Below are positions 53,930-64,000 of a stretch of 64,000 nt of DNA, piece after piece (the first letter of the stretch is position 1; every line of letters starts with the position of its first letter). Under the pieces are notes generated by a model. It saw nothing but the letters and a program-made list of their open reading frames with translations, made no database searches and had not been told where the DNA came from. Position numbers and translations under genes: made by a program. This DNA comes from Euphorbia lathyris (lineage: Eukaryota; Streptophyta; Magnoliopsida; Malpighiales; Euphorbiaceae). The DNA is taken from positions 83,461,501 to 83,525,500 of the forward strand of contig NC_088915.1 in the NCBI RefSeq assembly GCF_963576675.1. The letters run 5' to 3'.

Positions 53930-56900
53930 TTACGAATCGCGGTTTTAAGTTGCTTTTCATGAAAAATACTTTTGCTGATCTCTAGAGGTTCGCGAAGGGA
54001 TTGTGCATCGATGAGGTAAGGTCGAATCTTTTAAAGTTCGAGGTTTTCATCCATTGGAAAGGGAGAGGGTGCTCAAATGAGGTCTATGAACCTACGAACA
54101 ACAATTGATTATTAATAAGTTGGGTACAAAAGTTATCACTGCCGATGCGTACTAAATTCAACAGAGTTCTGGATTAAAATCTTTGATCTCCTAGTGGGTT
54201 TTATGTCTGAGAAGTTAGCAACTAGTGTGGTAACTTTCTGGGTTCCTATATTGAATATGTGTCTCAATTGTTCAAAATGAAAATAACTTCTCTAGTATTG
54301 GAAGAACATATATGAGGATCCTTGTCTCAATTGATGTGACTAAGCCATTAAAGAGGAAGATGAAGATCACTAAAGCAGGGGGGAGTTCTCATGGATACAT
54401 TTTAAGCATGAAGGGTTGCCCATGTTTTGTTTCTACTATGGTAGGATCGGCCATGCCAATAAAATTTGTGCTAATTTGCTTAAGCATACAAGCAATGATA
54501 ATGGTGGGCGTGTATGAGGGTCGTGGTTGAGAGCTTAGTCTCGTCGGAGTTCTATGCCTCAACAATCCAGGTTCTTACTTTTTGCGCCATTGTGATCTCT
54601 CCAAGGCCTGTTGTTAGGGTTTCGACTGCTAGTGTTCCTCCCCCAAAGGAAGCTCCTAAATTTCCGGAACAACACCCACAAAATGGGGAACCTTCTAATG
54701 ATTCTAGTAATCCCACGATTATAGGAGCTCACAAAGAGTTAACTTTGGAAATTCAAGTTGTCATATATTAGGTTGAGGGATCAGTTATTCCCAATCATAA
54801 GGAAAATGAGGTGGTCATTATTGAGTCTGAAAGAAGATGGTAAGATGATGTGGCTGGTGGGCTTGAGAATGAAACCATTTCCAATATGGATTGTGACATG
54901 GTAGGTGGTACAAAGAATGATACTATAAAAAAAACTTGTATTCAGCGGGTTCTGGTATCTAGACCCACCTGTCATCATGAGTGCTTTGAGTTGGAACTGT
55001 CAGAGGATGGGCATTCTGGTTGAGCTTGTGTCCAAGTTTAGGTCTGATTTTTTTTATGGAGGTTAAATGTAATCATTTAAAAATTGAAGCAATAAAGAAG
55101 AAACTTCCTTACACACATCTTTTCTTGGTGGATCCTATTAATCAGGATGGTGGTCTAGCTTTTCTCTGGAAACTTTCTGATATTGTTAGTCTCATTGGGT
55201 TCTCTAAAAACGATGTTGATACTAAATTCTTTGCCCAAGGTTTGCCTAAGTATCGATTCATCGGTTTCTATGGTTTTCTAGAGAGGTCTAATAGGACTGA
55301 GTCTTGACAGTTTATTAAAAATCTTTATGTAAGTTGTTCTCTTTCATGGGCTATAATCGGAGACTTTAATGACATGCTTCTTCATTCGGATAAAAAGGGC
55401 TAGCGCTAGACATCATAATTCTTTTCTTCATGGCTTATCGAATACTATTGACTCATGTGGGCTTGAAATAAAAGCTTTTAGCCACCGTTTCACGTGGGAA
55501 AAGGGTAGGGGCACTGACCATTTTACTAAGGAAAAGCTTGACTGGGCTTTCGTTTATTATTCTTTTCTTAATCTGTTTCCATTTTTTAAAGTGATTAATA
55601 AGGAAGCTCATACTTCATATCACATGCCCCTTTTCATTACTCCATTGCCAACAGATATTCATAGTCTCCGTCGGTTCCGCTTTGAAAATTCTTGGGTGCG
55701 TGAATCTGATTGCTGAATCAAATTAAAGTGGCCTGTAATTTTAATTATTCTAGTTACCTAGTTAGTAGGAAGCACACTTGTGGGGAAAACTCTTGGTTTG
55801 GGGTGAGAAGATTAATAGAAAATTCAAATCTCAGATCAATGATTGCCACGATGAGCTCCATCATTTGAAGCAACAAATAAATTCTAGTTTGTAGGCTCTT
55901 GGTTTGGGGTGAGAAGATTAATAGAAAATTTAAATCTCAGATCAATGATTGCCGCGATGAGCTCCATCATTTAAAGCAGCGAATAAATTATAGTTTGTAG
56001 GCTTCCTTCCTTGAATCTCGAAAACTTATTGACTCTCTTTTTCTTTAACAGAAACCTTCTGGCGTCACCGGCCTAAACAACTTTGGTTGAGCACAGGGGA
56101 CTTGAACACCATATATTTCCATGCCTCAACAACAAATAGGAGGAAGAAAAATCTTATTCATCGGGTTCATGATCAGTCAGGTAATTGGTTTGATTGGAAC
56201 GCTGATCTTGATTTACACCTTATGAATTATTTCAATTCGATTTGCTTCCAATGGTTCTGATGCTGATTATATCCTTCAAAGTGTTTCCCTAAAGTCATCG
56301 ATGATATTAACGATGTTTTAATGCATCCATTTTTACGTAGATGAGATCAAATAAGCAATCTTCAGTATGAATATGGATAAGAGCCCAAGTCCCGATGGGT
56401 TTAATCTTTGCTTATACCAGCATTATTAGGATATTGATGGTTCAAATTTTATTGATGCCGCCTAGAATGGCTGAATACAAGTATCCTCCCTAATACTATT
56501 CATAACACGACCTTGGTGCTCATTCCAAAGGTCTTGAAACCTGAGTTAGTGAGTGATTTATGCACTATAGCATTATGCAATGTCATTTAAAATATTATTT
56601 CAAAAACTCTAGCCAACCATTTGAAGCAGGTCCTTCATCTTATTATCTTTCAATACCGGAGTGCTTTTGTTCCTAGGCATCTTATTTCTGTCAATGTTAT
56701 GATTGCATTTAAAGTTAACCACTATCTTAACATAAAGACTCAAAGAAAAATAGGTTATGTTTTGCTGAAACGTGACATGACTAAGGTGTATGACAGAGTT
56801 GTGTGGGTGTTTCTTAAACTGATGATGCAAAAATTGGGTTTTTATGGTAACTAGATTGATTTAATTTTGCAGTGCGTTAACAAAGCCATGTACCATATTG

Positions 56901-59076
56901 TAAATGACAATCATCAATTGGTCCTATTGTGCCCTAATGCACATTCGTCAAGGGGATCCAATCTCACGTATTTGTTTTTTATTTGTGCAAAAGTCCTCTC
57001 TACGACCCTCTCTAGGTTAGAAAGGAATGGGACGATTCATGGCTATCATATTTCCCATAAAGCTTCTCTTATCTCTCATATGTTCTTTGCCGATGACAGT
57101 TATTTTTTCTTTCGAGCAAAGTCCTCCGAAGTTGATGCTATAATGAATTGTTTGTCCGAGTATGAGAAAGCATAAGGGCAACAAATAAATTGTTCAAAAT
57201 CTTCAATTTTGTTTAGCCAAAACTGCTCCAGTTTTGTTAGTTAATCCTTGAGCTCAATTTTGGGAATTTCGATGATTTTTGTGCCTGGGAAGTATCTTGG
57301 TTTACCCTCACTGGTGGATGGAATAAAATGCAAGTCTTCAATTATCTTGTTGAAAGATTTGCAAATAGCTTAAAGGGTTGGAAGTCTCATTTTCTCTCTC
57401 ATGCTGGCAAAGAAGTTTTAATTAAGTTTGTGCTTCAAGCTTTGCCTTCCTATGTTATAAGTCTCTTTTTAGTGCCTGAATTACTTTGCTCTAATTTGAA
57501 AAAAAATGATGAATTCCTTTTGGTGGGGAGCTGATAAGATTGACAGGAAATGCATCAGATGGCAGTCTTGGGATAGGCTCTGTGTCCCTAAGAAGTTTGG
57601 AGGAATGGGTTTTAAAAAGCTCTATGAGTTCAATTTGGCTCTACTAGCTAAATAGAGTAGGAGCCTCCTCTCTAATCTCGACTCGTTTGTTGCCCGTGTG
57701 TTTAGAGCCCTTTAATATCCCAATTCTTCATTCCTAGAAGCTAAAGTGAGGAATAATCCAAGCTACATTTAGCGTACATCATGGCAGCAAAAAATTTAAT
57801 CACTTCTAGAGTATGGAGATCTGTTGCAAGCAATGATGATATTAAACATTGGGTAGAACCTTGGCTGCCTGACCCTCATGATCCTTTTATCGAGCACGTC
57901 CCTATCTCGGCTAATCCCCTTGATAAAGTTTCTAGCCTTCGCGATCTAGAGATTGGTCTTTGGGATGAAGCAACTCTTCAATATCTATTCTCTGAGCGGG
58001 ATACTGTTAATTATTAGAGCCATTCCTCTTTCCTACCGATAGCTCCACGATGATTAGTATTGGCTATAGGATGGCTCAGGGAAGTACAATGTTAAAAGTG
58101 GCTACTTGCAGCTTATGACATATTTTAATACTCAACTTCATCCTTCGTCCGATTTGAACTGGAACTCGATTTGGAATTTGACAGCTCCTCCGAAGGCCAA
58201 ATATCTCATTTTGTGAGCAATTCATGGCTGCCTCCCCACTATGAGTACCTTGCAGTCTCGCTTTGTGCCAATCTCTAATGCTTGTCCCTTGTGCGTTAAT
58301 GATGAAGAAACCAACTTTCCATGTTCTTTTTGATTGTAACAAGGCGCAACATGTTTGGAACTTCACATAAATTGGTGTCGCAATGCTTTGTTTTCTACCT
58401 TCAATGATTTCTGGAAACATGTTCTTGATAATTCTAGCCGAGAAGCAGTAAATTTGGCAACTACAATTTGCTAGGTTTTGTGGATGGATAGAAATAATTG
58501 GGTTTGGAACCAGCGTAATTGCCATCATCTAACGCTTTCAACAAAGTTGTTGCCTTCCTCTCTAAATGGAAGCTAGCGCAAGCCCTCTACAAATGGTGTA
58601 TCTCACCCTCCGGCCCGTTTCCTTCTTGCTAGTCTCCGCAGCTAGTTCACTACCTCAAAATCAGCTTTGATGCTTTTTTGTATTGTTGTGAGGATCATGC
58701 TGACACTTTTATTGCAGGGTGTAATGAGATTCTTTCAAGTGCTCAAGACGTGGTTCTAGTATAGGCTTTAGCTTGTCGAGAGGCCGTTACTTTCCTAGTG
58801 CTGAAAATGGAATGTCGTTCTCTTCGATGCAGATTCACAACTCCTTGTTAATGCTGTAAATAGTAATTCTTCTAGTACGACCAACTTTAGTATTATTATT
58901 CATGATTTTAAGTCTATATTTCAAGACTTACAAAACTATAGTTTTGTTAAAAGATCAACGAATCAGTATACTCATGCACGATTCAATAACTAATACGCGA
59001 TCTGGTTTAAACCACTCCTCCTTTTTTTCTTTTTTTTTGGTGTAAGCAATATTTTGTTTTTCCAAAAAAAAAAAAA
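53930..59076 (+). pseudogene. LINE-E: near-full-length but heavily decayed L1-type LINE
   Basis: All LINE parts can be traced in order despite many stops and frameshifts. ORF1 DUF4283-like pieces (LPMRTKFNRVLD, FLGSYIEYVSQLFK) lie at about 54000-54300. Endonuclease at 55020-55716: MEVKCNHLKIEAIKKKLPYT, IGDFNDMLLHSDKK, RFRFENSWVRESDC. RT at about 56600-57175: LLKRDMTKVYDRVVWVFLKL, HSSRGSNLTYLFF, MFFADDSYFFF. Thumb/zf-RVT at 57330-58530: ERFANSLKGWKSHFLSHAGK and later pieces. RNase H remnant near 58650-58960. Ends in about 13 A at 59064-59076. A 106-bp tandem duplication interrupts it at 55790-56001. Confidence 0.85.
55790..56001. repeat. 106-bp tandem duplication in LINE-E
   Basis: Two adjacent units beginning CTCTTGGTTTGGGGTGAGAA and containing GATCAATGATTGCC(A/G)CGATG. 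They differ at a handful of bases. Confidence 0.9.
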
Positions 59077-59541
59077 CAGTAACCATTTTTCTGACAAATC
59101 AAAACAGAATTAGTTTTTTCACATATTTTTTTTCTGAGCTGTATGTATTATTACAACTTTAATCCTATTTATCAAAACACATCCCAATTTCCTAGGTACA
59201 GTTAGAAGTCAAACACTCAAAAAGAAAAAAAAAATAAAAAAATAAAAAACTAAATTAAAAAAAAACAGTTGTCTTTTTCTCTCTTCTGAATCTTGTTTTT
59301 CTTTTTTTCCACATATTAAGAAGATAGTTTCTCTGAATTTTTTTCTCAGACAAAAGTTCCTTTTTAAGACATAAAGCTCAATCCAATCTCTAAAGTCCCA
59401 ACCTCTGCTTCTTCAACAACAAAAGCACTGTTTTTTTCACACCCTTTTACCCAAATTACAAAACCCATTTCTTAAATTTCAATTTCATTTCTGAATTTTG
59501 CATCTTTGGATTCATTTTCTTCTTGATGGGTTCTTGAAGAA
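59077..59541 (+). promoter_or_regulatory. RIC gene promoter and 5'UTR region
   Basis: Pyrimidine-rich (TTGTCTTTTTCTCTCTTC) without a strong TATA. Transcription probably begins between about 59280 and 59480. A minimal upstream ORF ATGGGTTCTTGA lies near 59526. Confidence 0.4.
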
Positions 59542-59604
59542 ATGGAGAGCATAGCTTTTATGGAGGAGGAGATGGAGAAGAAGAGATTAATAATTTCCTT
59601 TTGA
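59542..59604 (+). promoter_or_regulatory. Upstream ORF in the RIC 5'UTR
   Basis: Twenty codons (MESIAFMEEEMEKKRLIISF) then TGA, ending 11 bp before the putative donor ACAA|GTATGT. It would be translated before the main RIC start and could reduce its translation. It might instead be chance; no conservation data are available. Confidence 0.4.
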
Positions 59605-59615
59605 GAATCTCACAA

Positions 59616-60293
59616 GTATGTATCTTAATTTCATACCCATTTGATTAATGGTTTTTATTTCCTTTTTGTTTTCTGATTAATGATTTTTATTTCCATTGTT
59701 GTTATAAGCTCTAATTTGGGATTCACATGGTTATATTGTCTTTATTTGTTGTCTTTTTGCAAATGTTCTTGACTGAAAATGCGCATGTTAGCAAATTATG
59801 TGTGGAAGTCCAAAATGTTTTCTGTTCAACAGGCAAAACGAACATTTCATCATCAAAGCAAGGTTTAAGCAACTGCGCATGTTAGCATGTTAGCAAATTA
59901 TGTTTGGAAGTCCAAAATGTTTTCTGTTCACAGGCACAACGAAGTCAAAGAAATGTTTAAGAAACAGCGCATATTAGCAAATCAGTGTTTAAGAAAAAGC
60001 GCATATTAGCAAATCAGTGTTTAAGAAAAAGCGCATGTTAGCATATTACTGTATGAAAGTCCAAAATGTTTTCTCTTCACAGTCGAATGAATATTTCATC
60101 AAAGAAAACTGCGCATGTTAGCAGAATAATATTTGGAAGTCCAAATTGTTTTCTCTTCGCAGGCAAAAACGAACATCTCAGCAAAGTACAGGTTTAATTA
60201 AACCGCGCATATTAGCAGATTATGCGCACATTAGCGGATTATTGTGAGAAACTGCGCGTATTAGCAAATTATGTTTGTATTCTTTTTTCACAG
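59616..60293 (+). repeat. Minisatellite in the RIC 5'UTR intron with repeated acceptor-like sites
   Basis: From about 59778 to 60300 a GCGCAT(G/A)TTAGCA motif recurs about nine times (59778, 59870, 59964, 59997, 60028, 60110, 60201, 60222, 60250). Four units also carry GGAAGTCCAAAATGTTTTCT followed by a pyrimidine tract and CAG, that is TTCTGTTCAACAG, TTCTGTTCACAG, TTCTCTTCACAG and TTCTCTTCGCAG; the last acceptor, TTTTTTCACAG at 60283-60293, precedes the exon with the main ATG. Similar sequence (GCAAAACGAACATTTCATCA, AGCAAGGTTTAAG) follows each acceptor, so both the intron end and exon start were multiplied. Confidence 0.8.
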
Positions 60294-60342
60294 GCTAAAC
60301 GACATTTAATCAAAAGCAAGGTTTAAGTTTATCTGTTTTCTC

Positions 60343-62859
60343 ATGGCGACTAAGATCAAAGGCATCTATTCTAAGGGCTTCAAGTACATTGCACAAATCT
60401 TTGGTAAGTCCTATGTTTCTATTCATGTATATATATGTTTGTACGAGGATAGGCATAGGGGTAAGGAAGTTTCGGCTGGAATCGACTCTTGTGACACTCC
60501 ATCCGGGTTTGATTTCTATGGAACATGGCCAATACTGATTCCTCCATTCAGATAATGCCACATGAGGTTGGATTCACGTGGCATCATTTTAGTGGAGAGG
60601 ATCATTAATTTTTATTATTGGAGTCTCCATAGGTTAGAGGTCAGAAATGAAACGGAATTGTCATAATATTTCCGAGAAATTTTTTGTTTCTTCTGTTGTC
60701 GTTTTGGTAAGAAATCAATAAACCCATTTGTCAGAGATATTGGATGAGTCTCGAATCACTACTCACGTGGTTAAAAACAACACCCACATACACGTGGTAC
60801 ATTCGGCAAATGATGAGTTTGGTAATCTCTCATCAAAAGGATAACGAAAAAACAAAAGTCAAACTGCGAGGATTTCTAGTTCTGCTAATTCGGTTTTATT
60901 TATGATGGTTGGATGATCATGAGTGTAATTAATTTTAGGTCGTATGGAGTAATGTATAAACCACTTTTATATATTACTTTTTGAAGCTTTCTCTGACTAC
61001 TCTATATTAGCAGTGGCGGAATCATAGCCAAATATTCCGAGGATCAATGAACAAAAATTTAGCAAAAAAAAAAACAATTTTTTTGGGGGATTTAAGATGT
61101 AATGTTCGTCCCCTATTTTGTCTGTGACGTTAAATTTGTCAGAGATTTTGAAATTATGGAATTTTTATGTGTAGGTTCAGAAATTTCTGTGGTAAATTTA
61201 ATTTTCGCTATTTTCTCCCGAGAGCTGAAGAGTCAACAGACCCTCGAGATCCTCTAGATTTTGATTCTATTTCTAAATTCTCTCTATGCAAATGACACGA
61301 GTGTCAATTTCTGACATGATTTACCGAAATTACCCGTCTAATACAATCTATTTCATACGATTATTATTTTTTGTTAACACGATTACGACACGAACTTTTT
61401 GGATTGCAGTTGTGAAGGAAAGAGAGATGGAAATTGGGTATCCAACAGATGTGAAGCATGTGGCTCATATAGGTTGGGATGGTGGTGCTTCTGCTGCTTC
61501 TGCACCTAGTTGGGTATGTATTGGCAAAATTCAATTTTGATACCTGAGCTTCGAATCATTCATGCATTTGGCACTATATCTTTTTATTTAAATACATTTA
61601 TATCCAAAAAGTCTGAAAATGAAGAGTTTATAAAGTTTAGGGACTAAATATTAAAAAATAATCTTAAAATCTGGTCCATCTTAATTAAATTAGTTGGACC
61701 GCTGTGACAGGTGGCGCTATGATTTTTCCTTCTTGTTGTTTTAAGTTTTACAATTTATGAATCTTACCCTAAGTTTTTATATTTTACTATTTGACCACTT
61801 AAGAATTTGTTTTTGGCACCACCACTACTAACTTCAAATTAAGAGGCTGATTATTCCGTGTGTAGGACGAGTGTCGGAACACTTAGGGACACACACCTGA
61901 CACTTCAAAATAAATATCCTCTTTTTTTTCTTTTTTAATATGGGGACACTTGAGGAACACGACTTCTGAGTTAATTAAATAAAATATAAGAGTTTTTTTT
62001 AAATAATTTTAGAAAAAAGATGGGTTGACATTTACAAAAAAAATAAAATAAAACCATTAAAAAACGAAAGCAAAATCTAAAGAAAAGAATATAGCAACTG
62101 CCCAATTAAACGGGTAATATAAGTAGTTTAGAGTATCAAATATATTTTTTTATGAATTAATTGCTTATTATGGATGTTATTTATAGTTTACATATATATA
62201 ATTAGCTTATTCTTACTATATGTGTCTCATATTTTTTTAAAAATATTGTTTTCCGCACCACACCTGCACCTGTACCTGTATCCGTGTCGGTGCTTCCTAG
62301 TCCGTACACTTTGAAAACATCATGATTCAGGCACATTATATCCTCAAACAATTATAATCATGCTTATTAAATTATGTTTTTACGAACATCTAATTCAGTT
62401 AAAAAAAAAACATAACTCATTTCATTTACGTCTGAAATGTATTTTTCAATCCAAAATAAGGTTCGTACAATCTTTTTAAAACCTCATCAAACATAAAAAA
62501 AAAAATTAAACTCTTAAAAATATAAATTTCAAATTTAAATGATGCGCCTTACCCACAGTAAGAATTTGTGTACGCAATCTGTTGTATCAACGATTGTCAA
62601 TAGACGAAATCTGTATTAAGGAGATTGTTAATACCGACCTCGGATTTGTCTAACTTTATTCTTCTGATTCCATTTTAAATGTTTCATATACTTTCACATA
62701 CTTTCACTTAATTTTTGTTTAGATTAATCACTCTGTTAACCGGGTTTTATACGATGCAGATGCATGATTTTAAGGCACCTCCAGAATATTCATCAATAAC
62801 AGCACTTACTAATACAGGAGATCCAAATTCTGTTTCTTTCTCACCATGGTCCTCTCAAG
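60343..62859 (+). CDS. RIC: RIC protein (ROP-interactive CRIB motif), first three coding exons
   Basis: Coding exons: 60343-60403 ([20 protein letters not shown]), 61410-61513 ([35 protein letters not shown]) and 62760-62859 ([33 protein letters not shown]). Each has canonical GT/AG borders (G|GTAAGT, TTGCAG|, TGG|GTATGT, ATGCAG|, AAG|GTACTC) and phases that keep the frame. The CRIB motif spans residues 29-45 ([17 protein letters not shown]) with the invariant Pro, both His and the final Gly. RIC proteins are plant-specific effectors that bind GTP-loaded ROP GTPases at the plasma membrane to steer actin, microtubules and polarity. The short N-terminus and [24 protein letters not shown] context fit the RIC9/10/11 group. 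The last exon lies beyond the window. An unusual 5'UTR intron and uORF precede it. Confidence 0.9.
60404..61409 (+). other. RIC intron with dispersed repeat
   Basis: Contains at 60590-60880 the repeat shared with 18460-18860, and near 61290-61400 a relic of the TGTTAACACGATTACGACACG type related to 19563-19735. Confidence 0.6.
61514..62759 (+). other. RIC intron, AT-rich
   Basis: A weak inverted-end pair (GTGTGTAGGACGAGTGTCGG near 61857 and TGTCGGTGCTTCCTAGTCCG near 62285) suggests an eroded DNA element. Nothing else recognised. Confidence 0.4.
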
Positions 62860-63174
62860 GTACTCTTTCATTTCTCTTCTTATTTATCATTTTTTCCTAT
62901 TTTTTTTGTATCGATTAATTTATAAATTTACATTCAATGAACTCAACAACCATAACAAACAACTCTTACTCTCAATAACTTACATTCAAGTTATATGCAC
63001 TTAAAATCACTCAATTATTACTAGACATGTTTATGAGTCGGGTTGGATCTGATCTTACAGGTTTACATCTAAATGAAACACTTAGTTTAAGGGTCATTTG
63101 GTTTACCTGCTGTTTGCTTTTGGAAAAATTGCTTTTCCAAAAAGTAGGGATTCTCTACTTTTGAAAAAAGCTAC
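62860..63174 (+). other. RIC intron, repeat-containing
   Basis: A left end like the hAT MITE of 20738-21169 (CTAGACATGTTTATGAGTCG) occurs at about 63024, then the GGTCATTTGGTTTACCTG repeat shared with the NTF2 intron. Confidence 0.45.
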
Positions 63175-63620
63175 AGGTTAAATGCATCATTGCTCACTGA
63201 ACTTACATGGTTGTCTCAAAATGGTCACTCAATTTCAATTTGTCTCAGTTCTGTCTTAATTAGGTCACTATGGCGATTTCAGTGATTAAAAAACACCGGA
63301 ATGATGACATAGGTGACAACTCAGATTTGTGACCGAAATGACACATGACATCCACATATGCGCTATCTATCACGTGTCGATTATTTTTATGAAAAAAAAT
63401 AAAATTTAGTTTTTTTCATAAAAATATTCGACACGTGGCTGTCACATTTCGTTTCGGTCAGAGATTTGAGTTAACTCATGTTGACATGTCACCCATATTA
63501 TTATTTCGATGCTTTTTAACCATTAAAATCGGTGGAGTGACCTAATTGAGACAAAATTCAAAGTTGAGTACCATTTTAAGACAACCATGTAAGTTCAGTG
63601 ACCAATGATGCATTTAACCC
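63175..63620. mobile_element. Mutator-like MITE nested in another repeat
   Basis: Ends AGGTTAAATGCATCATTG and CAATGATGCATTTAACCC. Flanks AAAAAGCTAC (63165-63174) and AAAAAACTAC (63621-63630) match 9 of 10. The interrupted host repeat (63095-63745) resembles 31855-32045, which reads through the site uninterrupted. Confidence 0.85.
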
Positions 63621-63908
63621 AAAAAACTACTTTTCATGTATGAAAGATAAATAAAAAGTCACTAACCAAACACCTAAAAATCTTCATTTTAAAGTGAAAA
63701 GACAAACAGAAAGAGAAAAGAAAACGGAGTAAACAACCCTTAAGCTTAGTCTAACCTACTATCAATTTGAACCGTGTCAGGTTTAAAGGTTTACATGTAA
63801 AGAGATTGGTTAGTTAGTATCGATTTTGACACGTAAAGTTGATGCGATGTTAAGTTTGTTTATTCTAGAATGTTTGTGCATTTAACTTATTCAGGTATCT
63901 ATCAAACC

Positions 63909-63949
63909 GGATTGTCGTCTCATAATCGCGATTGTCGTCTCATAATCGC
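63909..63949. repeat. 20-bp tandem duplication
   Basis: ATTGTCGTCTCATAATCGCG occurs twice in tandem near the window end, inside a relic of the TGTC/CGTGTT repeat family. Confidence 0.85.
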
Positions 63950-64000
63950 GTTATGTAATGTATATTCCACATGATTATATACAATATATAAATATAACAA

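Noticed and set aside
58076..58528. 150-codon minus-strand ORF
   Set aside because: Antisense to the zf-RVT part of LINE-E; no family signature.

Overview
This window is nuclear DNA of a flowering plant, almost certainly a eudicot. It is AT-rich, its genes are sparse and intron-containing, and most of the sequence is transposable-element debris: CACTA, hAT, Mutator-like MITEs, Harbinger-like DNA, L1-type LINEs with RNase H, Ty1/copia, Ty3/gypsy and tRNA-derived SINEs. I cannot name the species from sequence alone.

Four host protein genes are convincing, all on the + strand: an intronless P-class pentatricopeptide-repeat (PPR) gene (10289-11974), an intronless OST3/OST6 oligosaccharyltransferase subunit (15996-17039), a two-exon nuclear transport factor 2 gene (30969-32726), and the first exons of a ROP-interactive CRIB (RIC) protein gene (about 59400 to beyond 62859, 3' end outside the window). 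A tRNA-Leu(UAG) sits just upstream of the PPR gene. A second copy of that tRNA plus the PPR leader lies at 2412-2734.

Layout. 1-2162: end of a Ty3-type LTR element. 2262-4962: duplicated tRNA block, a short unknown ORF and relics. 4963-8354: CACTA element with GAA target duplication. 8355-10287: MITEs and second tRNA block. 10289-11974: PPR. 12043-15728: MITE, then a three-level nest (LINE, Harbinger-like element, related LINE with a 187-bp target duplication). 15996-17039: OST3/6. 17040-23420: solo LTR, MITEs, hAT MITE. 23440-25075: long inverted repeat carrying two copies of a PDS5 first exon. 25456-28955: gag-only Ty3 element with an hAT insertion that itself contains a SINE. 29175-30612: hAT relic with a nested Mutator MITE. 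30969-32726: NTF2. 32880-37060: MITEs, SINE and a segmental duplication. 37331-41290: LTR joined to a nearly intact LINE (minus strand). 42070-43960: Ty1/copia relic. 44040-50716: LINE relic, a GC-rich LTR of about 3 kb with a palindrome array, then another LINE. 51327-53436: MITEs. 53930-59076: degenerate near-full-length LINE. 59400-64000: RIC gene and MITEs.

The most interesting items are the PDS5-carrying hairpin (a candidate source of small RNAs against a cohesion gene), the tandemly repeated 3' splice-site-like units in the 5'UTR intron of the RIC gene, the palindrome array directly upstream of an LTR TATA box, and the exceptionally long LINE target-site duplication. The host genes do not form a pathway. 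OST3/6 and RIC may be former close neighbours now separated by about 42 kb, largely repeats but also including NTF2.
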